From JBLNBN01 sp050260015 (GTDB taxonomy: Bacteria; Bacteroidota; Ignavibacteria; Kapaibacteriales; UBA2268), in NCBI GenBank assembly GCA_050260015.1, contig JBLNBN010000068.1, positions 1 to 64,000 on the forward strand: DNA of 64,000 nt, written 5' to 3'. Below the pieces are notes generated by a model. It had not been told where the DNA came from. It searched no databases and saw only the letters and a list, made by a program, of their open reading frames with translations. A program made the translations under genes and the position numbers. Below, piece by piece: positions 16,946 to 28,100 of the stretch. Each line of letters opens with the position of its first letter. Position 1 is the first letter of the stretch.

Positions 16946-17001
16946 AAAAAAGGGATTCCAATTTACGCCGTCGTCGCGGCGGAAACGAGAATCCCTTTTT
17001 T
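16946..17001. terminator. Bidirectional terminator between converging transcripts
   Basis: AAAAAAGGGATTC at 16946-16958 pairs with GAATCCC plus a T-run at 16989-17001 around a 30-nt internal region. It lies between the plus-strand secreted-protein gene and the minus-strand pta gene and can serve both. Confidence 0.75.
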
Positions 17002-17073
17002 AGTTCTTTCGGCGAGAATTACAAATGCCGCGCGCGGCTTTTCTAATCTTTTCGCCAATTGAAATAATCGCGA

Positions 17074-18051
17074 TTAAGCCATTAAAGAGCAGATAGCGGC
17101 GACGTTGACCATATCGTCGGCGGAGCAACCCCTGGAAAGGTCGCAGTAGGGTTTATTCAATCCCTGGATGATAGGACCGACGGCGAGAGCGCCCGCGAGC
17201 CTTTCAACCAATTTGTAACCGATATTGCCAGCATTAAGGTCGGGGAATACTAATACGTTCGCTTTACCGGCAACCTTCGAGCCCGGGAACTTACGCTCGC
17301 CGATTGAAGGAATAATAGCGGCGTCGAGCTGCATTTCGCCGTCGGAGGGTATTTCCGGGGCCTTTTCCTTTACTATTTGCGCGGCTTCGCGAACTTTATC
17401 GACGAGTTCGTGCTCGGCGGATCCGTTCGTCGAGAAGGAAAGCAACGCGACGCGGGATTCCTGGCCTGTTACTGCCTGGAAGTTCTTCGCCGTCGTTATC
17501 GCGATGTCCGCGAGCTGTTTTGAATCGGGATTCGGGTTAACCGCGCAATCAGCGAAGCAAAGCATCCTATCCTCGAACGCCATAATGAAATAGCTTGAAA
17601 CGATGGAAACGCCGGGCGCAACGCCGACGGTAAAGATCGAGGCTCGAAGCACGTCGCCCGTCGAAGACACGTTGCCTGCGACTACTACGTCGACGACCGC
17701 GTTTTCGAGCAACATGCCGGCAAAAAACAGCGGATTCCGCATAGTTTTTTCCGCTTCTTCCTCCGTCATGCCTTTTTTCTTACGCTTTTCGTAGAGCGTC
17801 TGCGCGTATTTCTGCAGATCGGCGCTTGCGGCGGGATCGAAAATCTGTACGCCGTCGATTGAAACGCCAAAGGCTTCGGCGGCTTCGCGAATTTCTTTTT
17901 CCGCGCCAACCAAGGCCGGGCGCGCGATTCCCTCGTCCGCGAGTATTCGGCACGCCTGGATCGTGCGTTTGTCCGTTGCGTCGGGAAAAGCGACGAGCTT
18001 ATTTACTTTCTTCGCGTCGCGACGAACGTTTTCAATAAATTGAATAGCCAT
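17074..18051 (-). CDS. pta: Phosphate acetyltransferase
   Basis: A 325-residue short-form Pta (no N-terminal DRTGG/CobB extension). It interconverts acetyl-CoA and acetyl phosphate. Family motifs: MTEEEAEKTMRNPLFFAGML, VVAGNVSSTGDVLRASI, FADCAVNPNPDSKQLADIA, VALLSFSTNGSAEHELVDKV, VLVFPDLNAGNIGYKL and GPIIQGLNKPYCDLSRGC. It follows ackA by 28 nt on the same strand, the usual pairing for making ATP from acetyl-CoA with acetate release, or for acetate uptake in reverse. The frame ends cleanly at ICSLMA. Confidence 0.97.
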   Translation of the reverse strand: MAIQFIENVRRDAKKVNKLVAFPDATDKRTIQACRILADEGIARPALVGAEKEIREAAEAFGVSIDGVQIFDPAASADLQKYAQTLYEKRKKKGMTEEEAEKTMRNPLFFAGMLLENAVVDVVVAGNVSSTGDVLRASIFTVGVAPGVSIVSSYFIMAFEDRMLCFADCAVNPNPDSKQLADIAITTAKNFQAVTGQESRVALLSFSTNGSAEHELVDKVREAAQIVKEKAPEIPSDGEMQLDAAIIPSIGERKFPGSKVAGKANVLVFPDLNAGNIGYKLVERLAGALAVGPIIQGLNKPYCDLSRGCSADDMVNVAAICSLMA

Positions 18052-18079
18052 TTTTCTCCTCGTTTATGAAAAATTACAA

Positions 18080-19324
18080 TTAGTGCAAAGGCGCCCCGAG
18101 CACGACTCTGCAAGTGTCGCGGGCGATTACAAGTTCTTCGTTCGTCGGAATAACGTAAACGGGCATGGCGCTGTCCTTCGTGGAGATGATCCCTTCCTTA
18201 CCCCGGACGATTTTATTATTGAGCTTGTGGTCGATCTTGACGCCCATGAATTCGAGGCCTTGAACGCATTTTTCGCGAACTTCCGCGCCATTTTCGCCGA
18301 TGCCGCCAGTGAAGCAGATAGCTTCCGCCCCGCCGATTGCCGCATGGTAGGAGCCGACGTACTTTTTAATCCTGTAGCAGAACATATCTATAGCAAGCTG
18401 GGCGCGGCGGTCGCCGTGTTCGGCTATTTCGGACTCGAGATCGCGCATGTCGTTAGTTAGGCCGGAAATGCCGAGCAGGCCGGAGCGTTTGTTCAAGATC
18501 GAGATTACCTCGTCGATCTTTGCGCCTTCCTTAAGCGACAGGTATTCGACGATAGTGGGATCGATATCGCCGCAGCGCGTTCCCATCATCAAGCCTTCGA
18601 GCGGCGTAAAGCCCATGGAAGTATCTATCGATTTGCCGTTCTTAATTGCGCAGGCCGAAGCGCCGTTGCCGAGGTGAAGCGTGATTATATTCGTATCCTC
18701 GCGGGATTTACCGGAGAGGAGACGATAGCGGTACGCGATGTAGCGGTGCGAAGTTCCGTGGAACCCATATTTCCTGATCTTATAACGCAAATAGAGTTGG
18801 TACGGGATACCGTAAAGATAAGCTTCTTCCGGCATCGTGGAATGGAACGCCGTATCGAATATGCCGACCTGCGGCATGTCGAGCCCGAACACTTCGCGGG
18901 CGGCGTAAATACCTTTCAGGTTCGCGGGATTGTGCAGCGGCGCTAAATCGATATTGTCCTCGATGCCGCTGATTACGTCGTTGTCTATCTTAACCGACGA
19001 CTTGAATCTTTCGCCGCCATGGACGGTGCGGTGGCCCACTGCATGGATATCCTCGAGGCTCTTAATGCCCGGGATATCAGTTTCGGGGGAGGTAAGCCAT
19101 TGGATGATATAGTGCAGCGCGGCTTTATGGTCGCGGAGCGGAACGGCTTGCTTGTACTTTGGCTTGCCGGGAACGGAAAAAGTAATAAGCGATTGACTTC
19201 CAACGCGTTCGATAAGTCCGCGAACAAGTTCGTGGTCCTCGTTTTTCTCGATTTTCTCCAGGTCGGTTGCAATAATTTGGAATTTTAGCGAGGAACTCCC
19301 GCAATTCAATACTAATATGTTCAT
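18080..19324 (-). CDS. ackA: Acetate kinase
   Basis: A 414-residue enzyme converting acetyl phosphate + ADP to acetate + ATP. Conserved blocks are visible: MNILVLNCGSSSLKFQ at the start, VGHRTVHGGERF, FDTAFHSTMPEEAYLYGIPY, YGFHGTSHRYIAYR, ITLHLGNGASACAIKNG and GFTPLEGLMMGTRCGDIDP, then CFTGGIGENGAEVRE. It is the first gene of a two-gene unit with pta. A TAATTTTG element on the minus strand (19417-19424) lies about 95 nt upstream and may be part of its promoter, but no good TTTG -33 box accompanies it. The gene is divergent from the methionine genes. Confidence 0.97.
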   Translation of the reverse strand: MNILVLNCGSSSLKFQIIATDLEKIEKNEDHELVRGLIERVGSQSLITFSVPGKPKYKQAVPLRDHKAALHYIIQWLTSPETDIPGIKSLEDIHAVGHRTVHGGERFKSSVKIDNDVISGIEDNIDLAPLHNPANLKGIYAAREVFGLDMPQVGIFDTAFHSTMPEEAYLYGIPYQLYLRYKIRKYGFHGTSHRYIAYRYRLLSGKSREDTNIITLHLGNGASACAIKNGKSIDTSMGFTPLEGLMMGTRCGDIDPTIVEYLSLKEGAKIDEVISILNKRSGLLGISGLTNDMRDLESEIAEHGDRRAQLAIDMFCYRIKKYVGSYHAAIGGAEAICFTGGIGENGAEVREKCVQGLEFMGVKIDHKLNNKIVRGKEGIISTKDSAMPVYVIPTNEELVIARDTCRVVLGAPLH

Positions 19325-19542
19325 AGTTCATCCGTTAATTTTGAAAAATGTATTCTATGGAAAATTATTCGCGACGTTTTGAGATAATTACTTTGCGTAA
19401 CTTATTTGCACGATTACAAAATTACTTAATATTGCGAATATAAACCAATAAAATAAAGCGCCTTGACGCTCAAAAGTAATTAATTTTACTTTAGATAATT
19501 GGCCGTATTTAATAAATATCACGCATGTCTATCGGGGGACTA

Positions 19543-21372
19543 ATGAGAACCGACCTACGCGAGCGCTTGAAGAATCCGCCGCTGCTTTTCGACGGCGGCT
19601 TTGGTACCGAATTATATAACCGGGGAATTTTCCTTAATCGATGCTTCGAGGAAGTTAACCTTAGCTCTCCTGAATTAGTGTTGCAAATTCATAAAGACTA
19701 CGTTAAAGCCGGAGCCGAAGCGCTTGAAACAAATACGTTTGGCGCAAATTACTTTAAACTTAGAAAGTACGGCTTAGAGGATAAGCTTCGGGAGATAAAT
19801 TTAGTTGGAGCGGCGCTTGCGCGGGACGCCGCGCTTGACGACGTCTACGTGATAGGATCGGTCGGGCCGTTATCGGTAACGATTGAACCTCTAAGCCCAA
19901 TATCGGAAGCCGAAGCGAGAGATTATTTCAAGTTACAGATAGCGGCTCTGCTTGAGGGCGGTGTAGACGGGCTCATATTTGAAACTTTTATTTATCCCAA
20001 CGAATTAATGCAGGCCGTTCGCGCAGCCCGCGAGCTGACCGACAAACCTGTAATCGCTCAATTGACTATCGACGAGAGCCTTACCTCCCTGACGGGCGCT
20101 ACTGCCGAGGAAATGGCGTTGGAACTGGAGCAGACCGGGGCGGACGTCATAGGCATAAATTGCACCGTCGGCCCGCGCACAATGCTGGATTGGCTGGATA
20201 TAGCCCTAAAGGTCGCGTCTAAGCCAATATCTATAATGCCCAACGCCGGCAAGCCGCGCAACGTAGAGGGGAGGAATATTTACCTCAGCTCCCCCGATTA
20301 CTTAGGCGAATACGCCCGTAGGTTCGCGCAGGCGGGCGCGACGATCATCGGCGGCTGCTGCGGCGTCGGGCCGGATCATATCAAATCGATGCGTTCATAT
20401 ATCGACCAGGCAAAGCCGGAGCAAAAGAAAGTTAGGATAGAGTTTAAGAAAACGGAAGAAGAGCTGGCCATAGAAACGACCCCGAGCGGGAAAAAGTCGA
20501 GGCTCGCCCGTAAACTAACGACTGGAGCGTTCGCTCAGATAGTGGAACTAGTTTCCCCGTTTGGCGCAAACCCGGTAAAGGAGATCGAGAAGGCGCGGGA
20601 GCTTTATTATATGGGCATCGACGCAATAAATATACCGGACGGCCCGAGGGCGAGCGCAAGGATGGCGGCATGGGCGCTGGCCGTGTCGATTCAAAAGGAG
20701 GTCGGGATTGAAACCGTGCTGCATTACGTCTGCCGCGACAGGAACGTCATAGGCATGCAATCCGATTTATTAGGAGCTTACGCGCTCGGCCTGAAAAATA
20801 TATTAGCGATTACGGGCGATCCTCCTAAGATCGGTAACTATCCGGACGCTACGGCTGTCTTTGATGTAGACGCGATTGGTCTTGTAAATATACTTTCGAG
20901 GTTAAATCGCGGGTTGGACATAGCGGGCAATAAAATAGGCTCTCCAACGGCATTTTTCGTAGGGGTCGGGGCTAATCCCACCGCTTTGAATATTGAAGAA
21001 GAGCTCAGGAGACTCTATTGGAAAGTGGAAGCAGGCGCGGAGTATATTATTACCCAGCCAGTTTTCGACTACAGGAAATTTGAAAGCTTCGCAGAAAAGG
21101 CCGGGCGCCATAAATTACCTGTAATAGCGGGTCTATGGCCTTTGAGCTCGATTAGAAACGCGGAATTTTTAAATAATGAAATACCCGGTTGCGACGTGCC
21201 GGGAGAAATATTGAGCAGGTTGAGAAAATACGAAGATTCGAAAGAGGATTCTCTAAAGGAAGGAATTGATATAGCCCGGGAATTAATGGAAAGAATAAAG
21301 CCTATGATTGCCGGGGTCCAGATATCGGCGCCCTTTGGACGAATCGCGACCGTGACGGAACTATTAAAGTGA
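19543..21372 (+). CDS. Homocysteine S-methyltransferase / methylenetetrahydrofolate reductase fusion
   Basis: A 609-residue two-domain enzyme, architecture as in Bacillus YitJ. Residues 1 to about 290 are a Pfam S-methyl-transferase (homocysteine methyltransferase) domain: LLFDGGFGTELYNRG, ETNTFGANYFKL, GINCTVGPRTML and GGCCGVGPDHIKS, with the three zinc-binding cysteines. From about 320 on it is a methylene-THF reductase (FAD TIM barrel): VELVSPFGANPVKEI, INIPDGPRASARM, ILAITGDPPKIG and EYIITQPVFDYRKFE. The start chosen is the ATG at 19543 after GGGGGA; an ATG at 19525 has no ribosome site. It would reduce CH2-THF to CH3-THF and perhaps transfer a methyl to homocysteine itself. metH starts 10 nt downstream in the same operon. 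No cobalamin or SAM riboswitch is recognisable upstream. Confidence 0.93.
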   Translation: MRTDLRERLKNPPLLFDGGFGTELYNRGIFLNRCFEEVNLSSPELVLQIHKDYVKAGAEALETNTFGANYFKLRKYGLEDKLREINLVGAALARDAALDDVYVIGSVGPLSVTIEPLSPISEAEARDYFKLQIAALLEGGVDGLIFETFIYPNELMQAVRAARELTDKPVIAQLTIDESLTSLTGATAEEMALELEQTGADVIGINCTVGPRTMLDWLDIALKVASKPISIMPNAGKPRNVEGRNIYLSSPDYLGEYARRFAQAGATIIGGCCGVGPDHIKSMRSYIDQAKPEQKKVRIEFKKTEEELAIETTPSGKKSRLARKLTTGAFAQIVELVSPFGANPVKEIEKARELYYMGIDAINIPDGPRASARMAAWALAVSIQKEVGIETVLHYVCRDRNVIGMQSDLLGAYALGLKNILAITGDPPKIGNYPDATAVFDVDAIGLVNILSRLNRGLDIAGNKIGSPTAFFVGVGANPTALNIEEELRRLYWKVEAGAEYIITQPVFDYRKFESFAEKAGRHKLPVIAGLWPLSSIRNAEFLNNEIPGCDVPGEILSRLRKYEDSKEDSLKEGIDIARELMERIKPMIAGVQISAPFGRIATVTELLK

Positions 21373-21382
21373 GAACGCAACT

Positions 21383-24300
21383 ATGAATATTGTTAATGAA
21401 ATACAGAGAGAGCTTAAGAGCCGGATTTTGTTCCTTGACGGGGCAATGGGAACTATGATACAGCGGGAAGGACTCCAGGAGGAGGACTTTCGCGGGACTG
21501 AGTTTGCTAATTTTCCAAAGAACCTAAAGGGCAATAACGATTTATTGAACATAACGAAGCCTGGATTGATCGAATCAATCCATTCGACCTACCTCGACGC
21601 GGGCGCGGACATAATTGAAACGAATACGTTTAATTCAAACCCCATTTCGTTGTCGGATTACGATATGTCCTACCTGACGTATCGATTAAATATCGAAGGC
21701 GCAAAGCTGGCGCGGGCCGCAGCCGAGAAGCATATGTTCGCCCATCCCGAAAAAGGTAGAAAATACGTGGCCGGTGCTGTTGGACCGACTAACGCGACGC
21801 TTTCAATTTCGCCGGATATATTAAGACCCGAAATGCGCCGGTATACCTTCGAACAGATGGCGGACGGATATTTCGAGCAAATATGCGGACTCATTGACGG
21901 CGGGGTCGATATTATCCTAATCGAGACGGTATTCGATACGCTCAACTGCAAAGCCGCTATATCAGCCGCACGAAGAGCTTTCGACGATAGGAATTTGCAA
22001 GCCCCGGTTATTATTTCGGGGACAATTGTCGACGCCGCCGGAAGAACTCTTTCCGGGCAAACCCTCGAAGCCTTTTGGATTTCCGTTAAGCACGCGCCAA
22101 ATCTTTTGGCCGTAGGATTGAACTGCGCGCTCGGCGCGACTCAAATGCGGCCGTACGTCGGCGAATTGGCGAGATTAGCCGATTGTTACCTTAGCGTTTA
22201 TCCCAACGCAGGACTGCCGAACGCGTTCGGCGGGTACGACGAGACCCCGGACATGATGGCCCGGGAACTGAGAAATTACGCAAATGAAAGATATGTGAAC
22301 ATAGTCGGCGGGTGCTGCGGAACGACCCCCGAATACATTGCGCGTTTCAGGCAGGAATTGGGCGAAGCGGCGCCGAGGGAAATTCCTGAAATTATACCTA
22401 CGCTCCGTCTCTCGGGGTTGGAGCCGCTCGCGTTCCGCGAGGGCTTAAATTTCGTTAATATTGGAGAACGAACGAACTTAGCCGGTTCGATTAAATTTAA
22501 GCGTTCGATTGAATCCGAGGATTACTCGATCGCGTTGAATATAGCGCGCAGCCAGGTTGAGAACGGGGCGCAAATACTGGACATAAGCATGGACGACGCT
22601 ATGATTGACGGAGCTGCGGCAATGTCCAAATTCCTCAATATGGCTGCGACCGATCCTGAAATTTGTAAAGTTCCGTTTATGATAGATTCCTCCAACTTTA
22701 AAATAATCGAGGAAGGTCTTAAGCGAAATCAAGGAAAGTCAATAGTTAACTCGATTTCGTTGAAAGAGGGCGAAGAGGACTTCATTAGCAAGGCTAAATT
22801 AGTTCGCGAGTACGGCGCGGCAGCCGTTATTATGGCATTCGACGAAGAAGGACAGGCGGTAGATCTCGAACGCAAAATTGATATATGTAAAAGAGCTTAC
22901 GATGTCTTAGTTAATAAAGCCAAGTTCCCCCCCGAGGACATTATATTCGACGCGAATATTCTAACGATAGGAACCGGCATAGAGGAGCATGCGAATTACG
23001 CTATTGCTTATCTCGACGCCGTCCGATGGATAAAGGAAAACTTGCCGCTGGCGAGAACGAGCGGGGGCGTTAGCAACTTATCGTTCGCGTTTAGGGGAAA
23101 TAATCTTGTTCGCGAGGCCCTGCATACCGTATTTCTTTACTACGCGGTCCAGGCGGGATTGGATATGGGCATTGTAAATGCCGGGCAACTAGGAGTTTAC
23201 GACGAGGTCGACGCAGAATTGCGAACTCTCTGCGAAGATTTAATCTTTAACCGCCGAGCCGACGCTACGGAGAGGATGCTCGATTATGCGGCTAAGCATT
23301 CCGAATCGGCCGAGAAAGATTCTCCTCTTCAGCTCAGCTGGAGGAATTTGCCTCTCGACGAGAGACTATCCTACTCCCTTGTGAAAGGTATCGACGAATT
23401 TATTGAGGGGGATGCCAGGGAAGCAATTGAATCCTACGAAGATCCGCTTGATATCATAGAGGGACCCCTGATGAAGGGTATGGACGAAGTAGGAGAGCTC
23501 TTCGGCTCGGGAAGAATGTTCCTGCCGCAGGTGGTGAAAGCGGCGCGGGTAATGAAAAAGGCTGTCGCTATAATAACTCCGAAGATCGAGGAGCGCAAGC
23601 GGGCGGGAGAAAAGACGAACGCCGGGAGGATACTACTGGCTACGGTTAAAGGGGACGTTCACGATATAGGTAAGAACATAGTAGGCGTAGCCCTCGGTTG
23701 CAACAACTATGAAATAATCGATCTCGGCGTAATGGTTCCTGCCGAGCGAATCCTGGACGAGGCTAAAAAGAATAACGTGGACATTATCGGTTTGAGCGGA
23801 CTAATCACCCCATCTTTGGAGGAAATGTCTTTCGTCGCTTCCGAGCTGGAAGCCGCCGGGTATAAGATCCCGCTGTTAATAGGCGGGGCGACAACTTCGC
23901 GCGCGCATACAGCCGTAAAGATAGCGCCGAAGTACTCCGCGCCCGTAGTGCACGTGCTGGACGCCAGCAAAGCGGTCGGGGTCGTCTCGTCGCTTCTGTC
24001 GCACGACGCGAAGGAGGAGTACGCGATAAAACTTGCGAAGGAATACGAGGAAGTAAGGGCGAGCCACGAGAAATCCAAATCGCAGAAGAGCGTGGTATCG
24101 TTGGAAACGGCGCGAGCGAACAAGGTTCCAATTGCCTGGGAGAATTTCGAACCATACAAACCTCTGAACCCCGGAATAACTGTCTACGACGACTTCCCGC
24201 TGGAGGAGCTTAGAAACTATATAAATTGGACGCAATTCTTCCTGACCTGGGACATAAAGGGCGCGCGCTATCCGTTGATCTTTTCCAAGCCGGACAAAGG

Positions 24301-25069
24301 GGAGGAGGCGAGGAGACTCTTCGACGACGCAAATAAAATTCTCGACAAGATAATAAACAGGAAATTAATAACTGCCCGCGGAATCATTGGAATATTTCCC
24401 GCTAACTCGATCGAAGGCGATTCAATCGAGATATACTCGGACGAATCGGGAAGAGATGCGATACGGAAAATCCATTTCCTGCGCGAGCAGGGACAAAAGC
24501 AGAACGCGCCAAATTACTGCCTGGCCGACTACATTGCTCCATTGAGCGGCGGTAAAATTGATTACGTGGGTGCTTTCGCTCTTTCAGCGGGATTTGGCGC
24601 GGAGGAAGCGGCGGAGACAGCGCGAAAAGCGAACGACGATTACGAAGCTCTAATGATAAAGATCCTTGCGGACAGGTTGGCGGAAGCGTTCGCCGAGCGG
24701 GCGCACGAGCTAACGCGGCAAAAGATTTGGGGCTATGCCCCGGAAGCGGCTCGCGACGAGGAAGAGCTCTTCGCGGGAAAATACGAAGGCATAAGGCCTG
24801 CGATCGGTTACCCGTCGATCCCGGACCAATCTATGAATTTCGAATTATTCGAGCTTTTAAAAGTCAAGGAAAGAATTGGAATCGAGCTCACGGAGAGCGG
24901 AATGATGACGCCCGGCGCAAGCGTTAGCGGGCTAATGTTCGCCAACCCGGAGTCGAAGTATTTTGCCGTGGGTAAAATTGGCGTCGATCAAGCCCGGGAC
25001 TATGCGAAACGGCGCGGTATAACGCTTGAGCAGGCGGAAAGGAGGTTGGCGTCGATTTTATCGTATTAG
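21383..25069 (+). CDS. metH: Cobalamin-dependent methionine synthase
   Basis: A full four-module MetH of 1228 residues that moves the methyl group of CH3-THF to homocysteine through cobalamin. In order: the homocysteine domain (FLDGAMGTMIQ, VGLNCALGATQ, GGCCGTTPEYIARF), the pterin-binding domain (NIGERTNLAGSIKFKR, VNSISLKEGEEDF, about 350-620), the B12 cap and Rossmann domain with GDVHDIGKNIVG (the cobalt-ligand His is residue 760) and GLSGLITPSLEEM, and the C-terminal SAM-binding activation domain with IRPAIGYPSIPDQS. All modules are intact. It is 10 nt from the upstream MTHFR fusion, which would supply its methyl donor. MetH needs B12, so the cell must make or import it; no B12 genes are in the window. 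Confidence 0.97.
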   Translation: MNIVNEIQRELKSRILFLDGAMGTMIQREGLQEEDFRGTEFANFPKNLKGNNDLLNITKPGLIESIHSTYLDAGADIIETNTFNSNPISLSDYDMSYLTYRLNIEGAKLARAAAEKHMFAHPEKGRKYVAGAVGPTNATLSISPDILRPEMRRYTFEQMADGYFEQICGLIDGGVDIILIETVFDTLNCKAAISAARRAFDDRNLQAPVIISGTIVDAAGRTLSGQTLEAFWISVKHAPNLLAVGLNCALGATQMRPYVGELARLADCYLSVYPNAGLPNAFGGYDETPDMMARELRNYANERYVNIVGGCCGTTPEYIARFRQELGEAAPREIPEIIPTLRLSGLEPLAFREGLNFVNIGERTNLAGSIKFKRSIESEDYSIALNIARSQVENGAQILDISMDDAMIDGAAAMSKFLNMAATDPEICKVPFMIDSSNFKIIEEGLKRNQGKSIVNSISLKEGEEDFISKAKLVREYGAAAVIMAFDEEGQAVDLERKIDICKRAYDVLVNKAKFPPEDIIFDANILTIGTGIEEHANYAIAYLDAVRWIKENLPLARTSGGVSNLSFAFRGNNLVREALHTVFLYYAVQAGLDMGIVNAGQLGVYDEVDAELRTLCEDLIFNRRADATERMLDYAAKHSESAEKDSPLQLSWRNLPLDERLSYSLVKGIDEFIEGDAREAIESYEDPLDIIEGPLMKGMDEVGELFGSGRMFLPQVVKAARVMKKAVAIITPKIEERKRAGEKTNAGRILLATVKGDVHDIGKNIVGVALGCNNYEIIDLGVMVPAERILDEAKKNNVDIIGLSGLITPSLEEMSFVASELEAAGYKIPLLIGGATTSRAHTAVKIAPKYSAPVVHVLDASKAVGVVSSLLSHDAKEEYAIKLAKEYEEVRASHEKSKSQKSVVSLETARANKVPIAWENFEPYKPLNPGITVYDDFPLEELRNYINWTQFFLTWDIKGARYPLIFSKPDKGEEARRLFDDANKILDKIINRKLITARGIIGIFPANSIEGDSIEIYSDESGRDAIRKIHFLREQGQKQNAPNYCLADYIAPLSGGKIDYVGAFALSAGFGAEEAAETARKANDDYEALMIKILADRLAEAFAERAHELTRQKIWGYAPEAARDEEELFAGKYEGIRPAIGYPSIPDQSMNFELFELLKVKERIGIELTESGMMTPGASVSGLMFANPESKYFAVGKIGVDQARDYAKRRGITLEQAERRLASILSY

Positions 25070-25132
25070 TTTTATTATTCGATTTTTATCCGTATATTTA
25101 TAAGCTATTGTGTTACCCGATTTTGTACAAAA

Positions 25133-28100
25133 ATGTATGATTTTTTCAAATATTACATAATATTACTAATTTTCGCCGGCGTATCCATCGTACGCGGCGA
25201 GGATTTAATCATTACCGGGGTAACTTACGATAAATATCCTGCGCTGGAGGCTCGTTTCTATTATTTCGACGACTCCGGCGCTCCCGCTGATATTAACGGC
25301 GGCGACCTTTCGCTGATTTATAATTCCATCGATAATCCCAATTTCCAATTCGTCAAAGGCGGCGCGGGAGAATTTAACCGGCCTATTCTGATAGCAATAG
25401 ATAATTCGGAGTCGATGAATCCCGTTCTGCCAATCGTAAAGTCGTCGCTGCAAAAATTTATAGAAGCGAAGAGCGCTGAGTCCGAGATAGCGGCGCTGTC
25501 CTTCGGCCGATTCGTCGCTCGGCTGAGCGGATTTGCAAAAGACAAGCAGGGACTATTCCGGGCGCTGAAGCTTGGCGAAGGCTACTCCGTCAGCTCGGTA
25601 AGCGACGCGTTTTACGACGTGGACGCTGGAGCGTTTGCCCTCGACGCATCGAGAAAATCCTCCGCAATCTTAATTACAAACGGGCTAACCCTGCTCGATT
25701 CTAAAGTCAACGAGATCTATAAAAAAGCGCGCGCGCTAGGTATCGAGATAAACGTTATTAACCTGAGCGGGGTCTACAGCAAAAAGCTAAACGAGCTTGC
25801 GGATAGCTCGGGAGGTTTGCATTTCTTCGACCTTAAGAGCGAAAATGAATTAACTAACGCCCTATTCGCAATCAGGGCGCGCTCAAACTCTATCGCGCCA
25901 AATATTATCCAATTCCTAGCCCTGGATTGCGAGAGAAATCCCGGCATAACGATAAAGCATACTAACGGCGCGAGCGCTTCGCTACTGGCTTCAGTTCCGC
26001 AAAATGTCGTTCCGACAATCGGCTATGGGACGGGGCAAACCGTTGATTTTGGAGTTGTCTCCGCGCCTTCCGAGAAGCCGATAGAAATCATTGCGCGCGG
26101 CGGCGATATATTTATCGATAGCGTCGTATCGAGCAATCCAAAGTTCCGCGTTATCGACTTCCAGCCCGGCTATCTACTAAAGGAGGGCGACAAGCTGGAA
26201 ATAACTACGCGGTATATCCCGACCGATACTAATTTCGAATTTGCTACTGTCAGCATTTACGCAAATTTATGCGAGAAAGCTGAATATTACTGCGCGGGCG
26301 GAGGACGGGAAGCAATTGTAAAGAAGAATTTAAAAGTAACGCATCCCAACGAAGGCGAGAAATTCCTTGCAGGTTCAGTTATTGATTTAACATGGCTCGG
26401 CGTATCGGAGGCGGATTCTATTCACCTTGAATATTCAATCGACGGCGGAGCTCATTGGATCCCGTTATTGCCGGGGGTAGCCGGCGGCTCAAGGAAGTGG
26501 AAAACTCCCCGCGTAGAAAGCCGAAATTGCCTGATCCGAGTTAAAAAGCTATCCGAAAAGCCGGATATGAGCAAGATACTCGTGCTTAATAAGCATAAAG
26601 AAAAGATCACTTCAGTAGCCTGGAGAGCCGATTCGAAGCAAATAGCTACAGCCGGCCTGGACGGCTCTATCCTAATTTGGGACGCCGAAACGGGGAAGAA
26701 TATAGATTCGCTTTTCCCATCTATTAAAAAACCGATCCAAAGCATAGCCTGGAGCCCGGACGGTAAGTACATGGCCTTAGTAGCCCTTTCAAATTCAATA
26801 AAGATTTGGAACGTAGAGTTGGATTATCAGGAGACGGAGCTAACCGGGGGGGCTGCCGATATATCTTTAATTCGTTGGAGCCCGTGGGGAGCGGACGTTT
26901 TTGCCACGGATTACTCGGGCGTTCTGTATCGTTGGACCAACCTGGCTAGCGAGCCGCGGTATGCGGAAAAGATCCACGACGGCGAAATAAAAGATTTCGA
27001 GATAAATCCCAGCGGCGAGAATATCGCTACGGCCGGGGCCGACGGAAAGGTCAACATAGTTGATTACCAAACCGGGGCCTTCAAAAAGACGCTGTACCAG
27101 AGCGCATTGCCGATAAACGGGATTGCATTCAGCCCTATGGGCAATAATATCGCCATTGCGAACGGATCGAGCGAGACGTCTGTTTATGACGTCTCGAACG
27201 GGGCGAAAGTCGTATCGTTATTCGATTTTGTGCAACCGGTCGTAGACGTCGATTGGAGTTCCGATAGGGATAATATCGCAACGATTTCCTCCGATAAAAC
27301 GGTAAAGCTCTGGGAAGTTGGTTCAGGGTCTTCATGGTATTCTTATCCCCTGCATAAAAATCAGCCAAACCTGATAAAATTTAATAAGAACGGCAGCAGG
27401 ATCGCTTCGGTGGAACCCGGCGCCGAAGCGCACATTTGGTCGCCATACGACGCGCCGTTCGAAAAGAAAACGCTGGAGAGCGACGAGAGCGACACTACGT
27501 TCGCTATATTGCCCGCGAATTTGAAAGTGGAAAGGATTTATATCCCCGTCGTCGCAGTCGGGGAAACTGCATCTTTCGTTAAGGCGGACGCATTGAGAAA
27601 TTTGTCCGAAGTAGCTCTAAGAATTGATTCTATAGCGGTAACCGGCGACACAAAGAATGCGTTTCAAATAGTTTCCGATAGCCCAATTACAATGAATCCC
27701 AACGAGATCGCCTCCGCCGTTATCAGGTTTACTCCTACGGCGTCGCTCCTTTACCTCGACACGTTAGTGGCTTATACGGAAGCCGGTACGTTCTCTGCGG
27801 AAATATTTGCCCAGGGCTCAAATCAATTCTTTGATTCGTTGACGAGCGTTATTGATTTCGGGAACGTATTGCCGGGCAAATTCCGGGATAGTACGGTCTT
27901 CCTCCTTAAAAAAAGGTACCAGTCCGACCTGGAAATATCCGGCATAAAGCTGCTTAATCCGTCGGAGACGGCATTTACTTACGGCGATTACGATAAGATA
28001 TTAAATCAGGACAATCCGGATTTGAGCATGGATGTCAAGTTTGCTCCTCTCCAATACGGGGATTATTCGCAAACTATGGAAATATCTTTTAAGGGCAGCC

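Noticed and set aside
19331..19542. A possible cobalamin or SAM riboswitch before the methionine operon
   Set aside because: The 200-nt region is AT-rich with no conserved core, B12-box or SAM-type stems that I can recognise.
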